From positions 124,001 to 188,000 of the forward strand of contig RXIV01000004.1 in assembly GCA_003989085.1 (NCBI GenBank): a DNA stretch of 64,000 nucleotides, written 5' to 3'. Positions 48,936 to 58,521 of the stretch are shown here, one piece after another. The stretch comes from Candidatus Competibacteraceae bacterium (lineage in GTDB: Bacteria > Pseudomonadota > Gammaproteobacteria > Competibacterales > Competibacteraceae). Positions within the stretch are counted from its first letter, which is position 1, and every line of letters begins with the position of its first letter. The position numbers and the translations under genes were made by a program. The notes below the pieces were generated by a model that ran no database searches, was not told the DNA's origin, and saw nothing but the letters and a program-made list of their open reading frames with translations.

Positions 48936-49912
48936 TGAGGTCAAGGCTTAGACAAGCTATGAAACGGTTTAAACCGTTCACTATAGCGCTATTTGTGGCG
49001 TCGTTGGTTTTTGCGCCATTGTTCCTTAATACCTATCAGGTTGATGTACTCAATAGTATTGGTCTGTATACGTTACTGGCGCTCAGCCTTAATCTGATCT
49101 TGGGTGAAGCAGGATTGTTTAATATGGGTCATGCCGCTTTCTATGCAATAGGCGCGTATACCAGCGCCATTCTTAATACTCGCTATCAGATTCCTATTCT
49201 TTGGACATTGCCGTTGAGTGGATTGATCGCCGGATTATTTGCTTTAGTAGTGGCTCGGCCAGTCGTGCATTTGCGTGGTGATTATTTGCTCATTGTGACT
49301 ATCGGCGTTGGTGAAATCGTGCGCATCGCCTTGGTTAATGATGTGTTCGGCCTGACTGGTGGCGCTAACGGGATTTTTTCTATCAGCCGCCCAAAATTGT
49401 TGGGTTTTACGATTCGCCAGCCACAGGAGTTTCATTATCTAATTTGGGGCTTTGTGGCGCTGACTATTTTTCTGTTTATCCGCCTTAAGCAATCTCGATT
49501 TGGTCGGGCACTGAATTATTTACGAGAAGATGAAGTTGCAGCTGAGGGTATCGGCATTGATACCAATTATTATAAGCTGGCAGTATTTGGACTCGGCGCG
49601 GCGTGGGCAGGAATGGCAGGGACACTGTTCGCCGCTAAGATGACCATTGTTTCCCCAGAGTCATTCAGCTTTTGGGAATCGGTGATGCTGTTCATGATCG
49701 TGATTCTTGGTGGGGCGGGAAGTATTACTGGGATAGTAGTGGCGGCGTTTCTGGTCATTGGTTTGCCAGAGCTGTTCCGTGAATTTGCTGGAGCGCGAAT
49801 GTTGGTGTTTGGATTGGTAATGATGGTGATGATGGTTGTTCGGCCACAAGGCTTGTTGCCAGCAAGGAGTCAGCAGCTATCACCTACGCTGCTCAAGGAA
49901 AGCAATCGATGA
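48935..49912 (+). CDS. livM: Branched-chain amino-acid ABC permease LivM
   Basis: 325-residue permease partner of LivH. Conserved [42 protein letters not shown] and [11 protein letters not shown] are visible. ATG at 48935 overlaps the livH stop; a second possible ATG is at 48959. The end overlaps livG by 4 bases (ATGA). About nine helices. Confidence 0.94.
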   Translation: MRSRLRQAMKRFKPFTIALFVASLVFAPLFLNTYQVDVLNSIGLYTLLALSLNLILGEAGLFNMGHAAFYAIGAYTSAILNTRYQIPILWTLPLSGLIAGLFALVVARPVVHLRGDYLLIVTIGVGEIVRIALVNDVFGLTGGANGIFSISRPKLLGFTIRQPQEFHYLIWGFVALTIFLFIRLKQSRFGRALNYLREDEVAAEGIGIDTNYYKLAVFGLGAAWAGMAGTLFAAKMTIVSPESFSFWESVMLFMIVILGGAGSITGIVVAAFLVIGLPELFREFAGARMLVFGLVMMVMMVVRPQGLLPARSQQLSPTLLKESNR

Positions 49913-50712
49913 ATAGTTTCTCCGCAAACGATGGAGATAGGGAACTACCTCTCCTTGCATTGCAAGGATTGACTAAAACTTTCGGTGGCTTGACCGCTGT
50001 TAAGGATGTGTCTTTCACAGTTGAGAAAGGTGCGATTGTTGGATTGATTGGGCCAAATGGAGCAGGTAAAACTACGGTTTTTAATCTGATTACTGGCAAT
50101 TACCAGTCTGACCGAGGCCAAATTATCTTTGCAGATCAATTGCTCAATGGACTTCGCACTCATCGGATTATCATGCGCGGCCTTGCCCGCACCTTTCAGA
50201 ATATCCGTCTGTTTCATCAACTAACGGCCTTGGAAAATGTGCTGGCCGGCTGCCATTACCGGATGCGTGGAGGGATTATTGCCTCCATGTTGCGATTTCC
50301 GACACAACAACATGAGGAGCAGGCGGCGGCGGATTGCGCTTGGAGGGAATTGGAGTTCGTTGGTTTGGGCCAATACGGGTGGATCGCAGCAAAGAATCTT
50401 TCCTATGGCGATCAGCGGCGTCTTGAAATTGCTCGCGCTTTGGCGACGCAACCACGTTTGCTGATTCTGGATGAGCCGGCTGGCGGCATGAATGAACAGG
50501 AAACTAAGGCGCTGATTGGATTGATTGGGCAGATTCAAGAGCGTGGCATAACCATTCTATTGATTGAGCATGATATGCGATTGGTGATGCAAGTCTGTGA
50601 GAAGCTGGTGGTGCTGGAATATGGCAGCAAGATTGCTGAAGGATCGCCAGATCAGGTGCGCTGTGATTCTAAAGTCATTGAGGCTTATCTGGGTGCTGAA
50701 GATGAGGCGTAA
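49909..50712 (+). CDS. livG: Branched-chain amino-acid ABC ATPase LivG
   Basis: 267-residue ATP-binding subunit. Walker A GPNGAGKT (48-55), signature LSYGDQRR (Asp at a variable position), Walker [14 protein letters not shown]-loop IEHDM are all present. Four-base overlap with livM. Followed by 163 bases before livF, larger than other gaps in the operon. Confidence 0.95.
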   Translation: MNSFSANDGDRELPLLALQGLTKTFGGLTAVKDVSFTVEKGAIVGLIGPNGAGKTTVFNLITGNYQSDRGQIIFADQLLNGLRTHRIIMRGLARTFQNIRLFHQLTALENVLAGCHYRMRGGIIASMLRFPTQQHEEQAAADCAWRELEFVGLGQYGWIAAKNLSYGDQRRLEIARALATQPRLLILDEPAGGMNEQETKALIGLIGQIQERGITILLIEHDMRLVMQVCEKLVVLEYGSKIAEGSPDQVRCDSKVIEAYLGAEDEA

Positions 50713-50875
50713 CGCCTTTATTAATAGGCATTTTCCTATGATGGTCTGTTCTAACTGGTCGATTGATCAGGTTTATCAGCAAGATAAAATAATGCAGTCG
50801 ATGCCATTCGAGGTTATCTCGCTTTCTCTGGCGGATTTATGGTGCTAAATTACTCCGGCTCAGGATTCGTCTGAT

Positions 50876-51598
50876 ATGTTGCTTGAAGTTAAAAACCTGC
50901 ATGTCCGTTATGGCAATGTTGCGGCGCTGCATGGAATTAACCTGCACGTTCGGCAGGGTGAAATTATCGCTATTCTTGGTGCCAATGGGGCGGGAAAAAC
51001 TACCACGCTGCACACTATCAGTGGTTTGCTCCGACCTGCTCAAGGTGAAATCTGCTTTGAATCCCAGCCCATTCACCAATTGCCAGCGCATCGATTGGTG
51101 AAAATGGGGATTGCCCAAGCTCCGGAAGGTCGCCGCATTTTTGGTACTCTGACGGTGCGGGAGAATCTTAATCTGGGCGCATTTACCTGTGACGATAAAG
51201 CACAGGTTGCCAAGACTCAGCGATGGATTTACGAGCTATTTCCAGTACTCGCGCAGCGTCATGAGCAATTGGCCGGGACGTTAAGTGGTGGCGAGCAGCA
51301 AATGCTGGCGATTGGCCGGGCACTGATGGCGCATCCCCGGATTCTATTGCTGGATGAGCCAAGTCTGGGGTTAGCGCCTTTATTAGTCAAGGCGATTTTT
51401 CAAACCCTGTGGGAAATTAATACGACGGGGGTGACCATTGTTCTGGTTGAACAAAATGCCCGTGCTGCGTTAAAACTGGCGCATCGTGGTTATGTGATGG
51501 AGGTCGGACGTATCGTTTTGGAAGATCGCGCTGAGGCGTTGCTGGCTAATCCTGAAGTCTGTAATGCCTATTTGGGCGGTCAGGCCAACAGGGAATAA
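50876..51598 (+). CDS. livF: Branched-chain amino-acid ABC ATPase LivF
   Basis: 240-residue ATP-binding partner of LivG. Walker A GANGAGKT (35-42), signature LSGGEQQMLAIGRALM, Walker B ILLLDEPSLGL and H-loop VEQNAR are intact. The preceding 163-base gap holds no gene or clear terminator; a weak promoter there cannot be excluded. Confidence 0.95.
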   Translation: MLLEVKNLHVRYGNVAALHGINLHVRQGEIIAILGANGAGKTTTLHTISGLLRPAQGEICFESQPIHQLPAHRLVKMGIAQAPEGRRIFGTLTVRENLNLGAFTCDDKAQVAKTQRWIYELFPVLAQRHEQLAGTLSGGEQQMLAIGRALMAHPRILLLDEPSLGLAPLLVKAIFQTLWEINTTGVTIVLVEQNARAALKLAHRGYVMEVGRIVLEDRAEALLANPEVCNAYLGGQANRE

Positions 51599-51601
51599 GC
51601 A

Positions 51602-52441
51602 TTGGTTGATCTGCCTGTAGAATCTATTGCCGTACACCGCCGAGCCTTGCTGTTATTATTGCTCACCGCCGTATTATGGAGTTTGGGCGGAGTCTTAATC
51701 AAATGGGTGAACTGGAATCCAGTCGCCATTGCTGGAATCCGTAGCCTGATTGGCGCGGCCTTGATCGGGACTTCCTTCCATCGCGAATTGCGATTCACTT
51801 GGACTTTTAACCAGATCGGCGGGGCGGTGGCCTATGCCGGCACGGTCGTGTTATTTGTCATCGCCAATAAGCTGACCACTGCGGCGAATGCCATTTTGCT
51901 GCAATACACCGCGCCAGTTTATGTCGCGCTGTTCAGCCCCTGGTTTCTCGGTGAACAGGCGGATCGCCGCGATTGGCTGACCCTGTTAGTCATGCTGGGT
52001 GGCATGGCACTGTTCTTCATGGATGAACTGAGTTTTGACGGCTATCTGGGTAACAGCATCGCACTGGTGAGCGGACTGTGTTTTGCCTGGTTGACGCTGT
52101 TTTTACGGCGGCAAAAAGACAGTTCCTCATTACCTTCACTATTTCTCGGCAATTTACTGGCGGGAGTTATTGGCCTGCCATTCATGTTTCAGTCCATCCC
52201 GGATTTATCAAGCTGTGTCGGGTTATTACTGATGGGCGTGGTGCAATTGGGATTGCCCTATATTCTGTATGCGCTGGCGTTGCGTCACGTCCGGGCGGTC
52301 GAGGGGATTTTGGTTCCGATGATTGAGCCGGTACTAAATCCGGTGTGGGTATTTCTGATGATGGGTGAGAAACCAAGCCCTTGGGCAATAGTGGGTGGCG
52401 CGATGATTCTTGGCGCGGTGTTGTTCCGGGTACGGCGCTAA
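51602..52441 (+). CDS. EamA (DMT-superfamily) transporter
   Basis: 279-residue ten-helix membrane protein with two EamA repeats. First repeat: LLLTAVLWSLGGVLIKWV, NPVAIAGIRSLIGA; second: GNSIALVSGLCFAWLTLFLRRQ and VEGILVPMIEPVLNPVWVFLMMGEKP. It starts with a TTG 3 bases after the livF stop, with AGGGA 8 bases upstream, so it is likely read with the liv operon. Substrate unknown; amino-acid or metabolite efflux fits the neighbourhood. Confidence 0.85.
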   Translation: MVDLPVESIAVHRRALLLLLLTAVLWSLGGVLIKWVNWNPVAIAGIRSLIGAALIGTSFHRELRFTWTFNQIGGAVAYAGTVVLFVIANKLTTAANAILLQYTAPVYVALFSPWFLGEQADRRDWLTLLVMLGGMALFFMDELSFDGYLGNSIALVSGLCFAWLTLFLRRQKDSSSLPSLFLGNLLAGVIGLPFMFQSIPDLSSCVGLLLMGVVQLGLPYILYALALRHVRAVEGILVPMIEPVLNPVWVFLMMGEKPSPWAIVGGAMILGAVLFRVRR

Positions 52442-52473
52442 TCGATATTAAACATTGGCCTAATCACGCTCTC

Positions 52474-53445
52474 ATGTTCTATCACAATTATCCATTTGAT
52501 CCTGCTTACGGTCACGATTTAACCGCGCTGCTTCGCATCACCGCGCCGGAAGAACCGGTTGATTTCGCTCCGTTCTGGCGGGATCGCTACGCCCGCGCCC
52601 GGTCGGTGGCCGTGGCGCCTGTTCTGCGTGAGCTACCGAGTCCACAGCCGCAAACCCGTGTGTTTGCAGTGGAATTCACGTCGCTGGACGGGGTGCGGAT
52701 TGGCGGCTGGCTCACCCGACCCCGCGCTGAGCCGGTTGAGCGGGGCGTGGTGGTGAGTCACGGTTATGGCGGGCGGGACGAGCCGGATTTTCATCTGCCG
52801 TTCAAGCGGACGGCGTTGATTTTTCCTTGTGCACGCGGTATCTCCCGCAGCGCCTGCACCGCCATTTCCAGCAATCCGCTTTGCCATGTGCTGCACGGGA
52901 TTGAGCGGCGCGAGACCTACATCTTGGGCGATTGTGCGGCGGATACCGTGTGGTGCGCCGCGTCGGCGCTGCTGGAGCTGTTTCCCGTGGCGACCCAGCG
53001 GCTGGATTACCTAGGTATCAGCTTTGGTGGCGGGGTAGGCGCACTGGCTTTGCCGTGGGATGCGCGTTTTAGCCGCGTTCATCTGAACGTGCCCAGCTTC
53101 GGCCACCACCCGTTGCGCTTGACCTTACCTTGCGTCGGCAGCGGCGAAGCGGTACGGAACTACCAGTGGCAGACCGGCCGGGCTTTGGAGACCTTGCGCT
53201 ATTTCGACGCGGCAGTTGCTGCCCGGCATCTGCATATTCCCACCCATATTGCCGCCGCCCGCTTTGATCCGGCGGTGCCGCCGCCCGGCCAGTTTGCCAT
53301 CTACAATGCGCTGGCTGGCCCCCGAGAGTTGTTCCCGTTGCAGACCGGCCATTTCGAGCACCCCGGAACCGCCGCTGAAAATGCCCGGCTGCTGGATGCC
53401 TTGGCCTATTTCTTCAATCGGACTGAGCCACCGGCACTGTCATAA
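52474..53445 (+). CDS. Acetyl xylan esterase-like alpha/beta hydrolase
   Basis: 323-residue alpha/beta hydrolase of the AXE1/cephalosporin-C deacetylase family, expected to remove acetyl groups from sugars or other small esters. Catalytic triad candidates: S183 in GISFGGG, D265 in RFDPAVPP, H294 or H297 in TGHFEHP. No signal peptide, so cytoplasmic. ATG at 52474 fits the family; upstream in-frame residues overlap the EamA gene. No strong ribosome site is seen. The substrate is unknown. Confidence 0.8.
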   Translation: MFYHNYPFDPAYGHDLTALLRITAPEEPVDFAPFWRDRYARARSVAVAPVLRELPSPQPQTRVFAVEFTSLDGVRIGGWLTRPRAEPVERGVVVSHGYGGRDEPDFHLPFKRTALIFPCARGISRSACTAISSNPLCHVLHGIERRETYILGDCAADTVWCAASALLELFPVATQRLDYLGISFGGGVGALALPWDARFSRVHLNVPSFGHHPLRLTLPCVGSGEAVRNYQWQTGRALETLRYFDAAVAARHLHIPTHIAAARFDPAVPPPGQFAIYNALAGPRELFPLQTGHFEHPGTAAENARLLDALAYFFNRTEPPALS

Positions 53446-53471
53446 CCCTGTCAACTGTGTGCGTTAGATTC

Positions 53472-53490
53472 AAAACAAGTCAATTGTTTT
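53472..53490. promoter_or_regulatory. Inverted repeat upstream of the esterase gene
   Basis: AAAACAA-GTCAA-TTGTTTT, perfect 7-base arms with a 5-base spacer, ending 15 bases before the ATG at 53506. It may be an operator or a small hairpin in the leader. Confidence 0.3.
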
Positions 53491-53505
53491 AGAGGCTTAG
53501 CGCAC

Positions 53506-54234
53506 ATGAACCGGGAATATCACAAGTGGTATAGTCATCGGCTCAATCGGGAGATGGAACTGCTGATCTTTGGCCACTCTGGAGCTAAAGTGCTGGTATT
53601 TCCCACGCGCTGCGGCCGATTTTACGAATATGAGAACATGGGTCTGGTTGAGGCATTACGGCATAAGATCGAGCAGGGCCAGATTCAGCTCTATTGCGTG
53701 GATGGCGTTGATGAGGAGAGTTTCTACTGCTTCTGGAGCCAGCCTCAGGATCGGGTTCACCGCCATCTGCGTTATGAAGATTATCTGCTGAACGAAGTGT
53801 TGCCGTTAATGTGGGTGAAAAATCCACATCCCTGCGTTATTTCACATGGTTGCAGTTTCGGCGCGTTCCATGCGGTCAATTTTGCCTGCCGGCATCCGCA
53901 GGCGTTCAGCAAGGTCACGGCGCTGAGCGGACGTTATGATTTGACCTTGGAGATCGAGCATTTCCGCAACCTGTTTGATGGACATTATGATGAGCAGGTC
54001 TATTTCAACACGCCCAGCCACTTTGTCCCGAATCTGTCCGATCAGCATACGCTGGACCAATTGCGGCGGCTGGATATTGTGCTGGCGGTTGGCGACAGTG
54101 ACCCGTTTCTGGACAATAACCGGCATCTCAGCGAGTCACTTTGGAATAAAGGCGTCCGACATGCCATGCATATTTGGCAGGGACGGGCGCATAGCCCAAA
54201 GTACTGGCGGCAGATGGTGGAGTTATATGTTTAA
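53506..54234 (+). CDS. COG4947-type esterase/alpha-beta hydrolase
   Basis: 242-residue cytoplasmic alpha/beta hydrolase. Nucleophile elbow GCSFGA (S117), acid candidates D197/D199 in VGDSDPF, His candidate H229 in GRAHSPKYW. The N-terminus (HRLNREMELLIFGHSGAKVL) shows the typical strand pattern of COG4947 esterases, with a DGVDEESFY segment near residue 66. GAGG precedes the ATG. Substrate unknown. It converges with feoB, leaving nine bases. Confidence 0.8.
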   Translation: MNREYHKWYSHRLNREMELLIFGHSGAKVLVFPTRCGRFYEYENMGLVEALRHKIEQGQIQLYCVDGVDEESFYCFWSQPQDRVHRHLRYEDYLLNEVLPLMWVKNPHPCVISHGCSFGAFHAVNFACRHPQAFSKVTALSGRYDLTLEIEHFRNLFDGHYDEQVYFNTPSHFVPNLSDQHTLDQLRRLDIVLAVGDSDPFLDNNRHLSESLWNKGVRHAMHIWQGRAHSPKYWRQMVELYV

Positions 54235-54243
54235 CAGTAGAGT

Positions 54244-56031
54244 TTAATAGCCCAACAACCGCGCACTCTGATAAAAGAGAAAGCTCAGCAGCCACGCTAG
54301 GAACAGCGACCAGAAAATACTGATGCTGGTAAAGATCAAGCTTTTGGATTCACTCCGCATGGTCGCTACGGTGGACAGGCAGGGCGTATAAATCAAGGTG
54401 AACAGCATGAAACTGAACGCCTGCACCCAATCCATTTGCTGAGTCATCAAGTGCGCCAACGCATCGCCGTCCAGGCCATAAACGACCGCCATTGCCCCCA
54501 GCACGATTTCTTTAGCGACGAAACCGAATAGCAGCACCACCGCCATTTGCTGATCAATGCCGATCGGGCGCAATAGCGGTTCCAGCCAGCCGCCAAACAG
54601 TCCCGCCAAAGTTTCCGGCCCGCCCACTGGAACACCGGGCGGCAGGTGAGTCAGCAGCCAGATCATGACCACGCCCGCGATGATGAAGCGGGTGGCGCGA
54701 CTGAGAAAGTGATGTACTTCATGCCAGCCGCGCAGCAGCACTTGGTGGAAGGTGGGCAGGCGATAGGGCGGTAGTTCGATCAGCAGTGGTTCATGGCTTT
54801 GCAGACGGTTTTTGAACAACAGCGCCGTGCCGAAGGCGACCAGAAAACTGATGAGGTATAGCGCCAGCAAGACCAGCGGGGCCTGGGTGGTCGAAAACAG
54901 CGCAGTCGTCAGGAAGACGAAGACTTGCAATCGGGCCGAACACAGCGAGAAGGGAATGATCAGCATGGTCAGCAGGCGCAAGCCCCGCGAACGCATGACC
55001 CGCGTTCCCATGAGCGCTGGCACATTGCAGCCAAAGCCCATCAGCAGCATCACAAAACCGCGTCCGTCCAAACCCAGCTTCGCCATCAGCGCGTCCATCA
55101 GAAAGGCGATGCGCGACAGATAACCGCTGTCTTCGACCAGTGCCATGCCCAGGAAAAACAGCACGATCACTGGTACGAACGAGGCGACCGTGCCTACACC
55201 ATCGTAGACGCCCTCGACCAGTAAGCCATAGAGCCAGTGAGGTAGAATGGCTTGGAAATGAATCAGCACCACATTGCGAAAACCGTCCAGCGCCCAGGCG
55301 ATGCCGTCCTGGAGCGGCCCGCCAAGGGCGTAGACTGCCTGGAACAGCAGGTACAGGGCGAAGAAGAACAGCGGAATGCCGAATACCGGATGCAGGACGA
55401 TTCGGTCGATGCGTTCGGTCAGATCATGTTCTAGCACCCGGGGCATGGTGACGGAGCGGGCGATCAGCCGTTCCGCTTCAGCCACCAGCGCCTCGTCCTC
55501 AGCGAATTCTTCCGACAGAGCGGCGGTGTCAGTCGGCGGGTTCCGGCTGAGCATCTGGCGCAATGCGGCGAGGGTTTCCGGAAAGCCCTGGCCGTATTTG
55601 GCGCTGATGAAACACACCGGCCCGTCCAGCCCCGCTGCCAGCGTCGCTGCGTCAAACCGGATACCCAGCCGCTCGGCCTCATCGGCCATGTTCAGCACCA
55701 CCACGGTGGGCAACCCCAGTTGGCGAAATTGCAGGGCCAGCGGCAATTGCTGGTCGATCTGGGCGGCGTTGAGGATGAGGCAGAGCAAGTCCACCGGATT
55801 GTTTTGCAGGAAATGCCGCACTACCTGTTCGTCTTCCGCGAAGCCGTGCAGGTCATACAGTCCGGGCAAATCGACGACTTCGACCATGTCGGCGCCCAGC
55901 AGGATTTTCGCCCCTAGCAGATCGACAGTAATCCCCGGCCAGTTGCCGATCCGGGCGCTGGCGCCGGTAAGACGGTTAAAGAAGGTCGATTTGCCGGTGT
56001 TGGGCATCCCCAGCAGAGCAATACGTTTCAC
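54244..56031 (-). CDS. feoB: Ferrous iron transporter FeoB
   Basis: 595-residue Fe(II) uptake protein: N-terminal G domain with G1 GMPNTGKST (8-16), G3 DLPG, G4 NMAD (LNMADEAE), a helical spacer, then about eight membrane helices in two Gate-type repeats (from about 200). GTG start overlaps the feoA stop (GTGA). It is shorter than E. coli FeoB (773 residues) but within the range of the family. No FeoC is present. Confidence 0.94.
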   Translation of the reverse strand: MKRIALLGMPNTGKSTFFNRLTGASARIGNWPGITVDLLGAKILLGADMVEVVDLPGLYDLHGFAEDEQVVRHFLQNNPVDLLCLILNAAQIDQQLPLALQFRQLGLPTVVVLNMADEAERLGIRFDAATLAAGLDGPVCFISAKYGQGFPETLAALRQMLSRNPPTDTAALSEEFAEDEALVAEAERLIARSVTMPRVLEHDLTERIDRIVLHPVFGIPLFFFALYLLFQAVYALGGPLQDGIAWALDGFRNVVLIHFQAILPHWLYGLLVEGVYDGVGTVASFVPVIVLFFLGMALVEDSGYLSRIAFLMDALMAKLGLDGRGFVMLLMGFGCNVPALMGTRVMRSRGLRLLTMLIIPFSLCSARLQVFVFLTTALFSTTQAPLVLLALYLISFLVAFGTALLFKNRLQSHEPLLIELPPYRLPTFHQVLLRGWHEVHHFLSRATRFIIAGVVMIWLLTHLPPGVPVGGPETLAGLFGGWLEPLLRPIGIDQQMAVVLLFGFVAKEIVLGAMAVVYGLDGDALAHLMTQQMDWVQAFSFMLFTLIYTPCLSTVATMRSESKSLIFTSISIFWSLFLAWLLSFLFYQSARLLGY

Positions 56032-56264
56032 TGACTGGCCCAGACGTGAATCAGAGCGGCGTCTCGCCGGCGCAGCATCACGTTCACGCTGCCGATCCGA
56101 ACGTGCAATGGCCCGCCAAACAGCGCTTGGCGAATGGGTAGCACTTCCTTACCGATACGAAAGCCCAAGGCTTGTAATCGCTGGCGGAAGGGACCTTCTG
56201 CATCCAGGTCTTCGATAATGCCGTGCTGGCCAATCGCCAGGTCGGAAAGGCGCACCATAGTCAT
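56028..56264 (-). CDS. feoA: Ferrous iron transport protein FeoA
   Basis: 78-residue SH3-like partner of FeoB. The pattern LSDLAIGQHGIIEDLD, RLQALGFRIGKEVLPI and NVMLRRRDAALIHV is typical. GGAG is 10 bases before the ATG at 56264, which is preferred to longer upstream in-frame starts. A Fur-box-like palindrome lies 16 bases upstream. Confidence 0.9.
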   Translation of the reverse strand: MTMVRLSDLAIGQHGIIEDLDAEGPFRQRLQALGFRIGKEVLPIRQALFGGPLHVRIGSVNVMLRRRDAALIHVWASQ

Positions 56265-56279
56265 CGGAAAGGCGCTCCA

Positions 56280-56298
56280 AATGAGAATAATTCGCATT
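56280..56298. promoter_or_regulatory. Fur-box-like palindrome upstream of feoAB
   Basis: AATGAGAAT-A-ATTCGCATT, 9-1-9 arms with one mismatch, and 11 of 14 matches to the TGATAAT-N-ATTATCA Fur model. Lies in an AT-rich patch 16-34 bases before feoA, consistent with iron repression. Core promoter hexamers are not clear. Confidence 0.7.
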
Positions 56299-56374
56299 TT
56301 TCTATAATTTCCGATAAACCGCAATGGCGCTGAGCACGTTAGCTTCCTGCTTCCAAGGCCATGACGTTGCAATA

Positions 56375-56435
56375 CGGGTGACCCGATGTGATGGAAGTCG
56401 CCCCACCGGCGGCTGAAGTCTAAAGACTGGTGGGG
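56375..56435. repeat. Folded non-coding segment between feoA and ubiU
   Basis: Two neighbouring hairpins: CGGG-TGA-CCCG (56375-56385), then outer stem CCCCACC/GGTGGGG (56401-56407, 56429-56435) enclosing inner stem AGTC-TAAA-GACT (56417-56428) directly stacked on the right arm. It resembles subterminal hairpins of IS200/IS605-type elements, but no transposase is present. The rest of the 288-base gap holds the Fur-box-like palindrome and nothing else recognised. Confidence 0.45.
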
Positions 56436-56552
56436 TACTATGCCAACGCACATGATCCCGCAAAATGTGATTAACATCCCGATGGCATAGCACCGGCTGC
56501 TTGCCCATTTGCCGCCCAAGCAACCGGATCGCCCACACTAAGAGTCAAAGTC

Positions 56553-57584
56553 ATGGCCGTTTCCACCCCGTCCCCCCGTTCAAAACCGCTCGAACTGGTT
56601 TGCCCCGCAGGCAATCTGCCTTCGCTGAAAACTGCCGTCGATCATGGCGCGGATTCCGTTTACATCGGCTTTCGTGACGACACCAACGCCCGACACTTTC
56701 CCGGCTTGAATTTCGATGCGAAAACTGCGGCGCAGGGTATTCAATACGCGCATGGTAAAAGCCGGAGAGTATTCGTCGCCCTCAATACTTTTCCGCAGCC
56801 GGATGGTTGGTCCCGCTGGCAAAACGCCGTCGATCAGGCGGCGGAGTTGGGCGTGGACGCAGTGATCGCTGCGGATATCAGTGTGCTCGATTATGCCTGC
56901 CGACGGCATCCCGAGTTGCCGCTGCATTTGTCGGTGCAGGGTTCCGCCACCAATTACGAGGCGATCCGCTTTTATCACGAGCAGTTCGGCATTCGCCGAG
57001 TGGTGTTGCCTCGGGTGCTGTCATTGCCGCAAGTGAAGCATGTTCTGGAAAATAGCCCGGTGGGTATTGAAGTATTCGGTTTCGGCGGGCTGTGCATCAT
57101 GGTTGAGGGCCGTTGCCTGCTGTCATCCTACGTGACCGGCGAATCGCCCAATATGTGCGGCGTTTGTTCGCCGGCTAAGGCGGTGCGCTGGGAAGAGACA
57201 GCCAATGGCCTGGAAACCCGACTGGGTGGTTTATTGATCGACCGTTATGCGCCGGGTGAACCGGCTGGTTATCCCACTTTGTGCAAGGGCCGTTTTACCG
57301 TGGCGGATCAGACTTATTACGCGATTGAAGAACCGACCAGTCTGAATACCTTGGAACTACTGCCAGAATTACAGAATATGGGCATTGCCGCCATCAAGAT
57401 TGAAGGTCGCCAGCGCAGTCCGGCTTATGTGACCCAGGTCACTAAGGTCTGGCGGGCGGCGATTGACGCATGTCGGCGTAATCCGGCGGCTTATCTCCCG
57501 AAGCCGGAATGGTTGCAAGAACTCGGCAAAGTGTCTGAAGGCCGGCAAACTACGCTGGGCGCGTATCACCGGACTTGGCAATGA
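56553..57584 (+). CDS. ubiU: O2-independent ubiquinone hydroxylation protein UbiU
   Basis: 343-residue U32-family protein that with UbiV hydroxylates ubiquinone precursors without O2. The four cluster cysteines match E. coli: C181, C188 (GLCIMVEGRC), C205 (CGVCSPAK) and C244 (LCKGR). N-terminus LELVCPAGNLPSLKTAVDHG is typical. Formerly annotated as peptidase (YhbU), but it is not one. Starts 289 bases from feoA; ubiV follows 10 bases downstream. Confidence 0.95.
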   Translation: MAVSTPSPRSKPLELVCPAGNLPSLKTAVDHGADSVYIGFRDDTNARHFPGLNFDAKTAAQGIQYAHGKSRRVFVALNTFPQPDGWSRWQNAVDQAAELGVDAVIAADISVLDYACRRHPELPLHLSVQGSATNYEAIRFYHEQFGIRRVVLPRVLSLPQVKHVLENSPVGIEVFGFGGLCIMVEGRCLLSSYVTGESPNMCGVCSPAKAVRWEETANGLETRLGGLLIDRYAPGEPAGYPTLCKGRFTVADQTYYAIEEPTSLNTLELLPELQNMGIAAIKIEGRQRSPAYVTQVTKVWRAAIDACRRNPAAYLPKPEWLQELGKVSEGRQTTLGAYHRTWQ

Positions 57585-57594
57585 GGGCAACAAA

Positions 57595-58512
57595 ATGACT
57601 ATACATTCGCCGAAACTGGCACTGGGGCCGGTGCTGTATTACTGGAGCAAGAATCAATTGCTGGATTTCTACCAGCAGATGAGTGGCGCGCCGGTGGATA
57701 TCATTTATCTTGGTGAAATGGTTTGCTCCAAGCGTCATTCATTCAACACGGGCGATTGGCTGGAATTGGCGGTACGGCTAAGCGCTGCCGGCAAGGAAGT
57801 GGTGCTGTCTACAATGGCCTTACTGGAGGCGGAGTCGGAATTGCTGACGCTGCGCCGGTTATGTGAGAACGGGCGTTTCACCGTCGAAGCAAACGATATG
57901 GGGGCAGTGCGATTGCTGGCGGAGAGGAACACACCATTTGTGCTGGGAACCGGGATCAATGTTTACAACAGCCGCACCCTGCGCGTTCTCGCTGGGCTAG
58001 GCGCGAGACGCTGGATCATGCCGGTGGAATTGTCGCGGCAGACTCTGGCTTCCATACAAATGGAACGTCCAGTCGGAGTCGAAACAGAGGTCTTTGTTTA
58101 TGGCCGAATGCCGCTCGCTTATTCTGCCCGCTGTTTCACTGCACGTTATCATAACTTGCCCAAGGACGATTGCCAGTACCGTTGTCTGAATGACCCGGAG
58201 GGATTAACGCTGAGCACTCGTGAGGGGCAAGCATTTCTGACGCTGAATGGTATTCAGACCCAATCAGCGCAAACCTGTAATCTGCTGCTGGAACTGGCGG
58301 CATTACGGGAATTAAATATTGATGTGCTGCGAATCAGCCCGCAGGCTGAGGGAACCGGGGCGGTTGTTAGCGCCTTCGCTGCGAGTCTACACGGGGAACG
58401 TGACCCAGTGACAGCGGCTCAGGCGCTGAATGCGGCGCTACCTTATGGCGCTTGCAATGGTTACTGGCACGGGCAACCAGGATTAAGACAGGCGACAACA
58501 GAGGTCATGTGA
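57595..58512 (+). CDS. ubiV: O2-independent ubiquinone hydroxylation protein UbiV
   Basis: 305-residue U32-family partner of UbiU. Cluster cysteines C44, C180, C193, C197 match the E. coli set (C39, C180, C193, C197). ATG at 57595 follows a GAGGG; the longer frame from 57463 is rejected since it overlaps ubiU. The UbiUV complex gives anaerobic ubiquinone. The stop is 9 bases from the convergent ubiT. Confidence 0.94.
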   Translation: MTIHSPKLALGPVLYYWSKNQLLDFYQQMSGAPVDIIYLGEMVCSKRHSFNTGDWLELAVRLSAAGKEVVLSTMALLEAESELLTLRRLCENGRFTVEANDMGAVRLLAERNTPFVLGTGINVYNSRTLRVLAGLGARRWIMPVELSRQTLASIQMERPVGVETEVFVYGRMPLAYSARCFTARYHNLPKDDCQYRCLNDPEGLTLSTREGQAFLTLNGIQTQSAQTCNLLLELAALRELNIDVLRISPQAEGTGAVVSAFAASLHGERDPVTAAQALNAALPYGACNGYWHGQPGLRQATTEVM

Positions 58513-58521
58513 GTTCCGCGC

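Noticed and set aside
56467..56480. Possible FNR site GTGAT-TAAC-ATCCC upstream of ubiU
   Set aside because: Only 7 of 10 consensus matches and no promoter hexamers at the right distance, though FNR control of ubiUV would be sensible.
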